Source: Thermoanaerobacterales bacterium (GTDB lineage Bacteria; Bacillota; Thermosediminibacteria; Thermosediminibacterales; Tepidanaerobacteraceae). From it: a stretch of DNA of 6,179 nt. The stretch spans positions 1 through 6,179 of the forward strand of contig DUNY01000162.1 in assembly GCA_012839145.1 (NCBI GenBank). The letters run 5' to 3'. Made by a program: the position numbers and the translations under genes. Below the pieces are notes generated by a model. It had not been told where the DNA came from, did not search any database, and saw only the letters and a list, made by a program, of their open reading frames with translations. This document shows positions 1-6,144 of the stretch, one piece after another; position 1 is the stretch's first letter, and each line of letters begins with the position of its first letter.

Positions 1-347
1 GTGCCTTGTCCGGCGGAGAGGCCCAGCGAGTGAGCCTTGCCAGAGCATTTGCTTTGGAACCTGAAGTGTTGTTTTTGGATGAACCCTTTGCCAACCTTGA
101 TACCCCGACCCGGGAAGATTTGATAGAAGAGCTTTATGAAGTCCTACATTCCACAGGTATTACTACCTTTTTTGTAAGCCACAACTTTGCTGAAGTGTCG
201 TATCTGGCCGATCGGGTCATGGTGCTAATGCAAGGAAAAATGGCACAGCAAGGGACACCTAAAGAACTTAAAGAGAGACCTTCCAGTGACGAGTTGGCGC
301 GAATTGTCGGTATAAAAAAACGAAGAAGTAACGATTTTACAATATGA
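1..347 (+). CDS. ABC transporter ATP-binding protein, 3' part (probable tungstate/molybdate importer, TupC-like)
   Basis: This is the C-terminal part of an ABC ATPase; the 5' end lies outside the window and the frame is already open at position 3. It begins at the signature motif LSGGEAQRV (from position 6), followed by Walker B with the catalytic Glu (VLFLDEP, 66-86), the D-loop ANLD, and the switch histidine in FFVSHNFAE (His codon 180-182). The Walker A part is missing because of the window edge. The protein would act at the inner face of the membrane, hydrolysing ATP to drive oxyanion uptake. The chain ends soon after an RIVGI segment with a basic tail, so no TOBE/MOP domain like that of ModC follows; that fits short TupC-type ATPases better. 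The substrate is inferred from sequence style and from the cofactor operon directly downstream. An A7 run at 314-320 near the end is a possible frameshift site. The stop codon (345-347) lies within a hairpin. ABC ATPase: very sure; substrate: moderate. Confidence 0.9.
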   Translation, partial: ALSGGEAQRVSLARAFALEPEVLFLDEPFANLDTPTREDLIEELYEVLHSTGITTFFVSHNFAEVSYLADRVMVLMQGKMAQQGTPKELKERPSSDELARIVGIKKRRSNDFTI

Positions 348-392
348 ACAGCTATCCCTAAACTATAAAAGTTTAGGGATAGCTGTTCATAT
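342..392 (+). terminator. Perfect 23-bp inverted repeat with 5-nt loop, candidate terminator or 3'-end stem
   Basis: Positions 342-364 pair perfectly with 370-392 around the loop ATAAA (365-369). The stem includes the stop codon of the ABC ATPase gene. It sits where transcription of the transporter operon should end, before the promoter at 427-435. No clear run of T follows on either strand (393-410 on + is mixed A/T with G and C), so it is not a classical intrinsic terminator. It may still end or protect the transporter mRNA, or act as an operator. The outer arm sequence recurs at 446-457. Confidence 0.5.
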
Positions 393-406
393 AAATATGT
401 CAAATA

Positions 407-435
407 TTTTAGTATAGGAAGTTTTATGTTATAAT
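407..435 (+). promoter_or_regulatory. Extended -10 promoter for the cofactor operon
   Basis: TATAAT at 430-435 matches the sigma-A -10 consensus in full and is preceded by TG at 427-428, giving the extended -10 form TGnTATAAT. The -35 position 17 bp upstream (TTTTAG, 407-412) is a poor match, which an extended -10 can offset. Transcription would start near 442, leaving a leader of about 25 nt before moeA. It is the only good promoter match between the transporter gene and the operon, and the later genes are too closely packed to need their own. Confidence 0.72.
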
Positions 436-445
436 TTAAATGATT

Positions 446-457
446 TGAACAGGCTAT
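446..457 (+). repeat. Third copy of the hairpin arm in the moeA leader (TGAACAGGCTAT)
   Basis: The outer arm of the 342-392 hairpin reads TGAACAGCTAT at 345-355 and, inverted, ATAGCTGTTCA at 379-389. The leader of moeA carries the same word with one extra G at 446-457. It lies just after the predicted transcription start and just before the ribosome site, where either a bound protein or an alternative RNA pairing could affect expression. The function is unknown; the likeness itself is plain in the sequence. Confidence 0.55.
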
Positions 458-458
458 T

Positions 459-465
459 GGAAGGG
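459..465 (+). promoter_or_regulatory. Ribosome site of moeA; spacing favours a GTG start at 476
   Basis: GGAAGGG (459-465) is the only purine-rich match to the 16S tail here. It is separated from ATG 467 by a single base, which is too close for usual initiation. The in-frame GTG at 476 has about 10 nt spacing. The two starts differ by only three residues (MKL). Confidence 0.5.
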
Positions 466-466
466 A

Positions 467-1705
467 ATGAAACTAGTGCTTTTTGAAGCTAAAACCGTTA
501 GTGACGTAAGAGAACTCTTAAAGGAACATCTTAAAAATATTAGATTAAAAACCGAAGAAGTTGATTTAATTAATTCTTTCGGTCGAGTGTTGGCAGAAGA
601 CGTTATTTCTGCTGAAGACATTCCAGGGTTTAATAGATCAACGGTAGACGGTTTTGCAGTAATAGCCCAAAACACCTTTGGTGCTACCGAATCCCTACCA
701 GCTCTATTGACTTTGGCTGGTGAAATTATGATGGGGGAGAAAACAAAAGTCAAACTACTGCCAAATCAAACCGTCAAAATTTCAACCGGGGGCATGCTTC
801 CCGAGAACGCCGACAGTGTTGTTATGATCGAGTATACTCAAACCTTAGATAGCACAACTTTATGTGTGGAAAAGCCGGTAGCTCCGGGAGAAAATGTAGT
901 ATCTAAGGGTGAAGATATAAAAAGGGGTACGGTGTTATTTGAAAAAGGCCATACAATAAGGCCGCAGGATCTTGGTGCTTTAGCAAGTATAGGAAAAGAT
1001 AAAGTCAAGGTGATTGCTCCCCCTTTGATCTCTGTTTTATCCACAGGGGATGAAGTGGTATCACCAAACAAGCCGTTAAAACCGGGACAAGTTCGGGATA
1101 TAAACACTTACGCCATCAGTGGCCAGGTGTTAAAGTGGGGTGCAAAGCCTGAAACTTTCGGAATAATAGGAGACGATTATGATAAATTATATAGTGCAGT
1201 TAAGAAAGCCTTAGAATCAAGTGATGTGGTTCTTCTTTCTGGAGGCAGTTCGGTGGGAACAAGGGATCATACTGTAAGAGTTATTGAAAACCTTGGAACA
1301 CCGGGAGTGTTAGCACACGGACTTCCAGTGAAACCTGGGAAGCCAACGGTTATTGCAATAGTAGAAGGAAAGCCGGTTATTGGCCTGCCGGGACATCCGG
1401 TATCGGCGATGGTTATATTCGAGCTGATAGTCAGGCCGATTATTTCAATACTCCTTGGGAGACCTGAAAATTACGGAGGTTTGAAAGTGAAGGCAAAGAT
1501 TTCTCGAAATATGTCTTCAGCAGCAGGCAGGCAGGATTTTATCCGAGTTCATTTGGAAGATAGAGACGGTGAACTCTGGGCCGTGCCTATATTGGGCAAA
1601 TCCGGCCTCATATCTAATATGGTTGAAGCCGATGGAATAGCGGAAATACCTTCTGAGAAACAGGGTGTCCTACAAGGAGAATGGGTTGAAGTGGAATTAT
1701 TTTAG
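467..1705 (+). CDS. moeA: Molybdopterin molybdenumtransferase MoeA
   Basis: Cytoplasmic enzyme of the last step of Moco synthesis: it uses adenylylated molybdopterin and inserts molybdate (or tungstate). At 412 residues it has the usual full MoeA length. Domains in order: MoeA N-terminal part (about 1-175) with PGFNRSTVDGFAV (53-65, Asp61 in the VDG motif) and TGGMLPENADSVVMIE (107-122); the MoCF-binding domain (about 180-325) with STGDE (192-196), LLSGGSSVGTRDHT (256-269), HGLPVKPGKP (284-293) and GLPGHPVSA (306-314); and the C-terminal beta domain (about 338-411) with RQDFIRV. All main family motifs are present, so it should be active. The first gene of the operon, it starts about 30 nt after the -10 box and is followed 17 nt later by a second, longer MoeA. 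ATG 467 is used here, but its ribosome site is too close and GTG 476 is a good alternative. Whether it handles Mo or W cannot be read from the sequence. Confidence 0.95.
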   Translation: MKLVLFEAKTVSDVRELLKEHLKNIRLKTEEVDLINSFGRVLAEDVISAEDIPGFNRSTVDGFAVIAQNTFGATESLPALLTLAGEIMMGEKTKVKLLPNQTVKISTGGMLPENADSVVMIEYTQTLDSTTLCVEKPVAPGENVVSKGEDIKRGTVLFEKGHTIRPQDLGALASIGKDKVKVIAPPLISVLSTGDEVVSPNKPLKPGQVRDINTYAISGQVLKWGAKPETFGIIGDDYDKLYSAVKKALESSDVVLLSGGSSVGTRDHTVRVIENLGTPGVLAHGLPVKPGKPTVIAIVEGKPVIGLPGHPVSAMVIFELIVRPIISILLGRPENYGGLKVKAKISRNMSSAAGRQDFIRVHLEDRDGELWAVPILGKSGLISNMVEADGIAEIPSEKQGVLQGEWVEVELF

Positions 1706-1722
1706 AAGAAAGAGGTTATACC

Positions 1723-3639
1723 ATGAAGAAACGGGAAGTGTATCTTGATAACATACCACTAATTGAGGCAGAGAGAATTTGGTTAACGATAATGGAAGGC
1801 ATTGAGCCGTTGGAGCCCGAGATTGTGGATGTGCGAAAAGCCCTTAACAGGATAACCGCAGGTCCTGTTTTTGCTAAGGTTTCATCGCCCCACTATCATG
1901 CGGCGGCTATGGACGGTATTGCGGTAGCCGCGAGGAAGACCTTTGGAGCTGATGAGAAAAATCCTGTCCGATTGAAGCAAGATATTGATTTTAAATATGT
2001 TGATACTGGCGACCCTCTTCCACCGGGCTGTGATACAGTAATAATGATAGAAGAAGTGCATCCCATTGGTGATGATGAAGTAGAGATTATAAGCTCTCAT
2101 TCTCCTTGGGAACATGTAAGGGGCATAGGAGAAGATATAGTTGCAACCGAACTCATAGTGCCGGAAAACCATCGGCTCAGGCCCCAGGACTTGGGAGCAA
2201 TTTTAGCCGGTGGTCATGTGGAAATTACTGTCCGCAAAAAACCGAAAATATCCATACTGCCTACAGGAACCGAATTAGTGTCACCTGGTGCAAAATTGAA
2301 GCCGGGAGATATCATAGAATACAACTCAGCAATGCTTGCCGGGTACATAGAAGAATGGGGTGGAGATGCTCAGGTAATTGGACCGGTTATAGATGATTAT
2401 AAAATGATAAAGTCAAAGCTGCGAGAGGCTTTAGAAACGGCAGATGCGGTTATAGTCAACGCTGGTTCTTCAGCAGGAACGGAAGATTATACTTCCTCCA
2501 TTGTCCAAGAATTAGGCAAGCTATATGTGCACGGAGTAGCCATTAGACCTGGTAAACCTGTAATTTTGGGCATTGCTGAAGGTAAACCGGTTTTGGGCAT
2601 TCCCGGATATCCAGTTTCAGCAGCCCTCAACATGAATCTGTTTGTAAAACCTATGGTGTATAAGATGCAAGGAATGCCCACACCTTCCAACCAAAAAATA
2701 AAGGCGACACTTTCACGTCGGGTGGTATCAGCCATAGGTGTTGAGGAATTTCTAAGAGTTAAACTGGGACGAGTAGGAGGTAAAATGATAGCTTCACCCC
2801 TTTCACGGGGGGCAGGAATTATCATGTCTCTGGTGAGAGCTGACGGTATAGTCAGAATCCCTGCATTAAAAGAGGGCTTGGAAAGCGGGGAAAAGGTTGA
2901 AGTGGAGCTTTTGAGAAATGAGCAAGATATAGAAAATACTGTTGTCATTATAGGTAGTCACGATGTTACTCTTGATGTACTGGCTAATGAGATTAAAAAA
3001 ACTCATCCGGAGCTTAATCTGTCATCAGCTCATGTGGGCAGCATGGGGGGTATTATGGCCCTCAAACGGGGAGAAGCACATATGGCAGGGATTCATCTTT
3101 TAGACCCTGATACGGGAAAGTATAACATTTCATATATAAAAAGATATTTATCTGAACAAAATATTGTATTGGTAAATCTCGTATTTAGAGAACAAGGCCT
3201 GATAGTGCCTAGGGGCAATCCTAAAAACATAGCAGGTATTGAGGATCTGGCCAGGGATGACATACTTTTTATAAATCGTCAGCGAGGAGCCGGAACCAGA
3301 TTGCTTTTGGATTTAAAACTGAAAGAGTTGGGGATCAGTCCTGAAAAGGTTAAGGGGTATGAAAGAGAAGAATATACCCATATGGCTGTGGCTGCCGCAG
3401 TTGCCGGCGACGGTGCCGATGTGGGTTTAGGAATTCATGCAGCAGCTAATTCATTGGATCTGGACTTTATACCGGTTTCCCCGGAACGATATGATCTGGC
3501 CATACCCGAAGAATATTATAAACTGGATTCAATACAAAAATTATTAGAAGTAATAAATGAGTCCAAGTTCAAGCAAAAGGTCATGACACTGGGAGGTTAT
3601 GACGTTTCCCATACCGGTGAGACAATTTTTGTTAAATGA
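1723..3639 (+). CDS. MoeA-type molybdopterin enzyme fused to a C-terminal periplasmic-binding-like (molybdate-binding) domain
   Basis: A 638-residue two-part protein. Residues 1 to about 397 are a full MoeA: SSPHYHAAAMDGIAV (54-68), TGDPLPPGCDTVIMIEE (95-111), LPTGTEL (179-185), NAGSSAGTEDYT (246-257), HGVAIRPGKP (270-279), GIPGYPVSA (292-300) and EEFLRV (341-346). Residues about 405-638 resemble the PBP-like domain of COG1910, also found on ModE-like regulators: IGSHDVTLDVLA (410-421), HVGSMGGIMALKRGEAHMAG (437-456), NRQRGAGTR (518-526), VAGDGADVGLG (560-570) and GYDVSHTGE (625-633). There is no signal peptide or membrane segment, so the binding domain is cytoplasmic. Such fusions are known in clostridia and archaea. 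I infer that the tail binds molybdate or tungstate and either feeds the MoeA site or senses the metal. The ribosome site AGAGG (1711-1715) lies 7 nt before ATG 1723. Motifs differ consistently from the first MoeA (for example AAAMDG versus RSTVDG), so the two are old paralogs, not a recent duplication. Confidence 0.93.
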   Translation: MKKREVYLDNIPLIEAERIWLTIMEGIEPLEPEIVDVRKALNRITAGPVFAKVSSPHYHAAAMDGIAVAARKTFGADEKNPVRLKQDIDFKYVDTGDPLPPGCDTVIMIEEVHPIGDDEVEIISSHSPWEHVRGIGEDIVATELIVPENHRLRPQDLGAILAGGHVEITVRKKPKISILPTGTELVSPGAKLKPGDIIEYNSAMLAGYIEEWGGDAQVIGPVIDDYKMIKSKLREALETADAVIVNAGSSAGTEDYTSSIVQELGKLYVHGVAIRPGKPVILGIAEGKPVLGIPGYPVSAALNMNLFVKPMVYKMQGMPTPSNQKIKATLSRRVVSAIGVEEFLRVKLGRVGGKMIASPLSRGAGIIMSLVRADGIVRIPALKEGLESGEKVEVELLRNEQDIENTVVIIGSHDVTLDVLANEIKKTHPELNLSSAHVGSMGGIMALKRGEAHMAGIHLLDPDTGKYNISYIKRYLSEQNIVLVNLVFREQGLIVPRGNPKNIAGIEDLARDDILFINRQRGAGTRLLLDLKLKELGISPEKVKGYEREEYTHMAVAAAVAGDGADVGLGIHAAANSLDLDFIPVSPERYDLAIPEEYYKLDSIQKLLEVINESKFKQKVMTLGGYDVSHTGETIFVK

Positions 3640-3652
3640 TGGGGGCGATACA

Positions 3653-4624
3653 ATGGAAGACGGCTTTAAAAGAGAAATAGACTATTTGAGAATTTCTATA
3701 ACCGATCGATGCAATTTTCGATGTCGATACTGTATGCCGGAAAAAGGAGTGGAACCCAAAAAACATGAGGACATACTGACTTTTGAAGAAATTTTACAGT
3801 TTGTCAATGCAGCAGCCTCCTTAGGGATTACCAAAGTTAGGGTGACCGGTGGTGAACCGTTAGTAAGAAAAGGTGTGGTAGGTTTTATAAAAAAACTAAG
3901 CTCCATCAATGGTATCAAAGATGTTTCCATGACTACCAACGGATGTCTTTTGCAAGATATGGCAAGGCATCTTAAGGAAGCTGGCCTTAACAGAGTGAAT
4001 ATAAGCCTCGATAGTCTAAAGTCACAACGGTTTAGGGAAATAACCCGATGCGGTGAGCTTTCAAAAGTGTTGCAAGGTATACGGGCAGCCCTGGAAGTAG
4101 GTCTCACACCGGTGAAAATAAACTGTGTTGTGGTGAAAGGATTCAATGATGATGAAATCATGGATTTTGTAAAATTAACTCAAGAATATCCTTTATTTGT
4201 GCGATTTATAGAGCTCATGCCCTTGGGAGAAAGAGGTTGGGGCAAAAATCGCTTCATTTCTGCTCAGGATATTAAGGCTTCCATAAACCAAAAGCTTATA
4301 CCTACCGGCATACCGGCAGGAGCCGGTCCGGCTATATACTATAAAGTTCCTAAATCCCTTGGTAGTATTGGATTTATAACGCCTATAAGTCAGCATTTTT
4401 GTCCCATGTGCAACCGCCTACGACTGACCGCCGACGGTAAACTAAAACCGTGTTTGGAATCGGATATTGAGATTGATATAAAATCCGCCTTTAATGAAAA
4501 CAAAAGTGAGGAAAAACTCAAGAGCTTATTTAAACAAGCTCTTGAACAAAAACCTCTTAGGCATCATATGACATCGGAACAGAATGCAGATCATTTTCGA
4601 AAAATGTGGCAGATAGGAGGATGA
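3653..4624 (+). CDS. moaA: GTP 3',8-cyclase MoaA (radical SAM)
   Basis: Radical SAM enzyme that, with MoaC, converts GTP to cyclic pyranopterin monophosphate, the first step of Moco synthesis. The protein is 323 residues, usual for the family. The N-terminal radical SAM cluster is C20, C24, C27 ([13 protein letters not shown]), followed by VTGGEP (64-69, SAM binding), TTNG and SLDS. The C-terminal substrate-binding [4Fe-4S] cluster is C250, C253, C267 ([18 protein letters not shown]). The chain ends in Gly-Gly, the conserved tail of MoaA that reaches into the active site. An in-frame ATG at 3599 would add 18 residues, but it lies inside the previous gene and the family starts near the [12 protein letters not shown] segment, so ATG 3653 is chosen. 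Its ribosome site GGGGG (3641-3645) has 7 nt spacing but is a weak match. It starts 13 nt after the previous stop and is followed at once by moaC. Confidence 0.97.
   Translation: MEDGFKREIDYLRISITDRCNFRCRYCMPEKGVEPKKHEDILTFEEILQFVNAAASLGITKVRVTGGEPLVRKGVVGFIKKLSSINGIKDVSMTTNGCLLQDMARHLKEAGLNRVNISLDSLKSQRFREITRCGELSKVLQGIRAALEVGLTPVKINCVVVKGFNDDEIMDFVKLTQEYPLFVRFIELMPLGERGWGKNRFISAQDIKASINQKLIPTGIPAGAGPAIYYKVPKSLGSIGFITPISQHFCPMCNRLRLTADGKLKPCLESDIEIDIKSAFNENKSEEKLKSLFKQALEQKPLRHHMTSEQNADHFRKMWQIGG
4615..4620 (+). promoter_or_regulatory. Ribosome site AGGAGG of moaC, inside the last codons of moaA
   Basis: A perfect AGGAGG overlaps the final Ile-Gly-Gly codons of moaA (ATA GGA GGA TGA). It decides the moaC start: ATG 4621 touches it with no spacing and GTG 4606 lies upstream of it, whereas GTG 4627 has an ideal 6-nt spacing. 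Confidence 0.85.
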
Positions 4625-4626
4625 AA

Positions 4627-5121
4627 GTGAAGTTTACACACTTTAATGATGAAGGTAGAGCACACATGGTAAATGTTAGTGACAAACAAGATACCCAGAG
4701 AGTAGCTGTAGCAGTAGGATTCATAGAGATGCAGGCTGAAACCCTGCGGATGATTCTTGAAGAAAGGGCACAAAAAGGAGATGTTCTTGCAGTGGCTCAA
4801 GTAGCGGGAATAATGGCAGCCAAAGAAACATCTTTCCTTATACCTATGTGTCATAACATACCCCTTACGGGTGTAGATATAAAATTTCAAATATATAATG
4901 AGAAATGCACTATTAAGGTTGAGAGCACGGTAACTACCACAAACAAGACTGGAGTAGAAATGGAGGCTTTGGCAGCGGTTTCCGCTGCTTGTCTTACAAT
5001 TTATGACATGTGCAAGGCAGTGGACAGAGGAATGGTAATAAAACAGATTCATTTAAAAGAAAAAGCTGGAGGAAAAAGCGGTGAGTTTAAAAGAGAGGAG
5101 ATATTGCCATGGGAAAAGTAG
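4627..5121 (+). CDS. moaC: Cyclic pyranopterin monophosphate synthase MoaC
   Basis: Acts after MoaA, rearranging 3',8-cyclo-GTP to cyclic pyranopterin monophosphate in the cytoplasm. With a GTG start at 4627 the protein has 164 residues, close to E. coli MoaC, and opens with [14 protein letters not shown], the usual family N-terminus. Family motifs: KGDV (Lys50), [11 protein letters not shown] (73-83), [23 protein letters not shown] (126-131, with Asp127 and Lys130) and GGKSGEF near the end. Lys50, Asp127 and Lys130 line up with the E. coli catalytic residues recalled as K51, D128 and K131 at a constant offset of one, which supports this start. ATG 4621 would overlap the moaA stop (ATGA) but leaves no space after the AGGAGG. 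Only 2 nt separate it from moaA, so translation is probably coupled. Its 3' end overlaps the MOSC gene by 13 nt. Confidence 0.96.
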   Translation: MKFTHFNDEGRAHMVNVSDKQDTQRVAVAVGFIEMQAETLRMILEERAQKGDVLAVAQVAGIMAAKETSFLIPMCHNIPLTGVDIKFQIYNEKCTIKVESTVTTTNKTGVEMEALAAVSAACLTIYDMCKAVDRGMVIKQIHLKEKAGGKSGEFKREEILPWEK

Positions 5122-5540
5122 TTGCAGTATGTAAAAGCTTGCATAAGGGTGAAAGGAAAGCAGATGTGGGTTCTGCGAGATTCATTGAAGATTTTGGCAT
5201 TGATGGTGATGCTCATGGAGGCCCTTGGCATAGGCAAGTAAGTCTGTTAGCTCAAGAAAGCATTGATAAGATGATAGAGAAAGGTCTTGAAGTGGGACCT
5301 GGAGATTTTGCGGAAAACGTTACAACTAGGGGCATTGATCTGGTAAATCTCCCCATAGGCACAAGGCTAAAAGCTGGTGAAATTCTGTTGGAGGTTACAC
5401 AAATAGGAAAGAAGTGTCATGGTAAATGTGCCATATATGAATTGGCAGGAGATTGCGTCATGCCTAGGGAGGGTATTTTTACAAAAGTTATAAAAGGCGG
5501 AACACTTTCTTCAGGTGATAGTATAGAGGTGATAGAATAG
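5109..5540 (+). CDS. MOSC domain protein (Moco-associated)
   Basis: A stand-alone MOSC domain of 143 residues. MOSC domains occur in Moco sulfurases, in YiiM/YuaD-type proteins and in mARC enzymes, where they bind Moco or pass on sulfur. Seen here: the N-terminal strand [14 protein letters not shown], then [22 protein letters not shown] (30-51), [32 protein letters not shown], and the cysteine segment CHGKCAI (C103, C107) with C116 following. C103 is near the conserved MOSC cysteine position and is the best candidate for a sulfur carrier or metal ligand. No PLP-dependent sulfurase domain is attached, so any sulfur donor would be a separate protein. The ribosome site GAGGAG (5095-5100), inside moaC, has 8 nt spacing to ATG 5109. 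The stop shares its last G with the GTG of mog. The exact role of this clostridial form is not known to me. Confidence 0.92.
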   Translation: MGKVVAVCKSLHKGERKADVGSARFIEDFGIDGDAHGGPWHRQVSLLAQESIDKMIEKGLEVGPGDFAENVTTRGIDLVNLPIGTRLKAGEILLEVTQIGKKCHGKCAIYELAGDCVMPREGIFTKVIKGGTLSSGDSIEVIE

Positions 5541-6025
5541 TGATTAATGTAGGTGTTATTACTGCAAGTGACCGAGGGGCTGTAGGTGAGAGAGAAGATA
5601 TCAGCGCAAAGGTCATCATTGATATGCTAAAAGCCATCGATGGAAATGTGGAGGATTACAGAGTACTGCCGGATGATAAGGAGATTTTAAAAAATGCTAT
5701 GTTAGAGATGTGCCAAAAAAACATAGCCCTTATTTTAACCACCGGAGGTACCGGACTTTCTTCCAGAGACAATACTCCCGAGGCAACTTTAGAAGTGATA
5801 GAAAAGGAAGTGCCCGGAATACCTGAAGCGATGCGACAAAAAGGCCTTGCAAAAACCCCTCATGCCATGATATCCCGTGCTAGAGCCGGTATTCGAGGGC
5901 AGACTCTTATTATAAATCTTCCCGGCAGCCCCAAAGCTGTCAGAGAAAATTTGGAAGTGATACTGCCCGCGCTTCCTCACGCTGTAGAGGTCTTAAAAGG
6001 CGAGGTAACTGACTGCGCAAGATAA
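5540..6025 (+). CDS. mog: Molybdopterin adenylyltransferase, MogA/MoaB family
   Basis: Uses Mg-ATP to adenylylate molybdopterin, giving the substrate of MoeA. The protein is 161 residues, a single MoCF-binding domain of usual MoaB/MogA length. Motifs: VGVITASDRG (4-13), LTTGGTGLSSRDNTPEAT (66-83, with Asp77 and Glu81 of the nucleotide-binding loop), VPGIPEAMR, and LPGSPKAVRENLEVILPALPHAV (PGSPKAV at 128-134). The start is GTG 5540, which overlaps the stop of the MOSC gene by one base (TAGTG); the ribosome site GAGGTGAT (5526-5533) sits 6 nt upstream, so the overlap start is well supported and translation is likely coupled. MogA and MoaB types are hard to tell apart from sequence alone. Placed with two MoeA proteins and no other Mog-like gene in view, it probably serves both. 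A ferredoxin-like frame follows directly in another phase. Confidence 0.94.
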   Translation: MINVGVITASDRGAVGEREDISAKVIIDMLKAIDGNVEDYRVLPDDKEILKNAMLEMCQKNIALILTTGGTGLSSRDNTPEATLEVIEKEVPGIPEAMRQKGLAKTPHAMISRARAGIRGQTLIINLPGSPKAVRENLEVILPALPHAVEVLKGEVTDCAR

Positions 6026-6144
6026 AAGGTGCAATATCTCAATTCAATAATATTGAATGTATAAAATGCTCTATTTGTGTTCAAAACTGTCAGTTAAACC
6101 TACTGTCAATAGAGAATGAATGGCACTTTGAGGATGTTAATTGA
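6013..6144 (+). pseudogene. Ferredoxin-like fragment with one CxxCxxCxxxC cluster, no normal start codon
   Basis: A frame open from 6013 to the TGA at 6142-6144 reads through ECIKCSICVQNCQLN and then LSIENEWHFEDVN. The four cysteines (codons at 6058, 6067, 6076, 6088) have the exact spacing of a [4Fe-4S] ferredoxin half, and the flanking residues are typical too, although the usual Pro after the last Cys is Gln. There is no ATG, GTG or TTG in the frame; CTG 6013, with AGGCGAGG seven bases upstream inside mog, is the only weak option. The second ferredoxin half does not follow the stop. The frame overlaps the end of mog in the -1 phase. It is best read as a remnant of a ferredoxin-type gene, or of a lost C-terminal extension of Mog; a small functional protein with an odd start is less likely. 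Confidence 0.45.
6042..6058. repeat. 17-bp AT-rich palindrome
   Basis: ATTCAATA and TATTGAAT (8-bp perfect arms) flank a single A at 6050. It is too AT-rich and short for a strong RNA stem, but has the size of an operator. It lies inside the ferredoxin-like fragment, about 85 bp before the TTGACA box. Confidence 0.35.

Noticed and set aside
393..466. Moco or Tuco riboswitch before moeA
   Set aside because: The predicted leader is only about 25 nt and the whole gap after the hairpin is 74 nt, too short for the known Moco RNA; no multi-stem fold is visible.
2487..2948. Long reverse-strand frame (153 codons) inside the MoeA-PBP gene
   Set aside because: It is antisense to clear MoeA motifs, has no recognisable domain, and no ribosome site was noticed; a shadow frame.
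3599..3652. Upstream in-frame ATG of moaA at 3599
   Set aside because: It lies inside the MoeA-PBP gene, would add 18 residues outside the family's usual N-terminus, and ATG 3653 directly precedes the conserved start segment.
4606..4626. GTG 4606 or ATG 4621 as the moaC start
   Set aside because: GTG 4606 is upstream of the AGGAGG; ATG 4621 has no spacing to it. GTG 4627 has 6-nt spacing and matches the family N-terminus and residue numbering.
4591..5052. Reverse-strand frame (153 codons) across moaC
   Set aside because: Cys/Tyr/Ser-rich low-sense translation opposite a fully recognised MoaC; a shadow frame.
6013..6030. Programmed -1 frameshift joining mog to the ferredoxin-like frame
   Set aside because: No slippery heptamer is present at the end of mog and no clear downstream stimulatory structure; a past deletion is a simpler account.
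6086..6108. Direct repeat ACTGTCA (6086-6092 and 6102-6108)
   Set aside because: Seven bases repeated once within an AT-rich stretch is within chance expectation and has no supporting context.
6057..6119. 20-residue frame starting at ATG 6057
   Set aside because: Very short, no recognisable features, poorly placed ribosome site, and it overlaps the more meaningful cysteine-rich frame.
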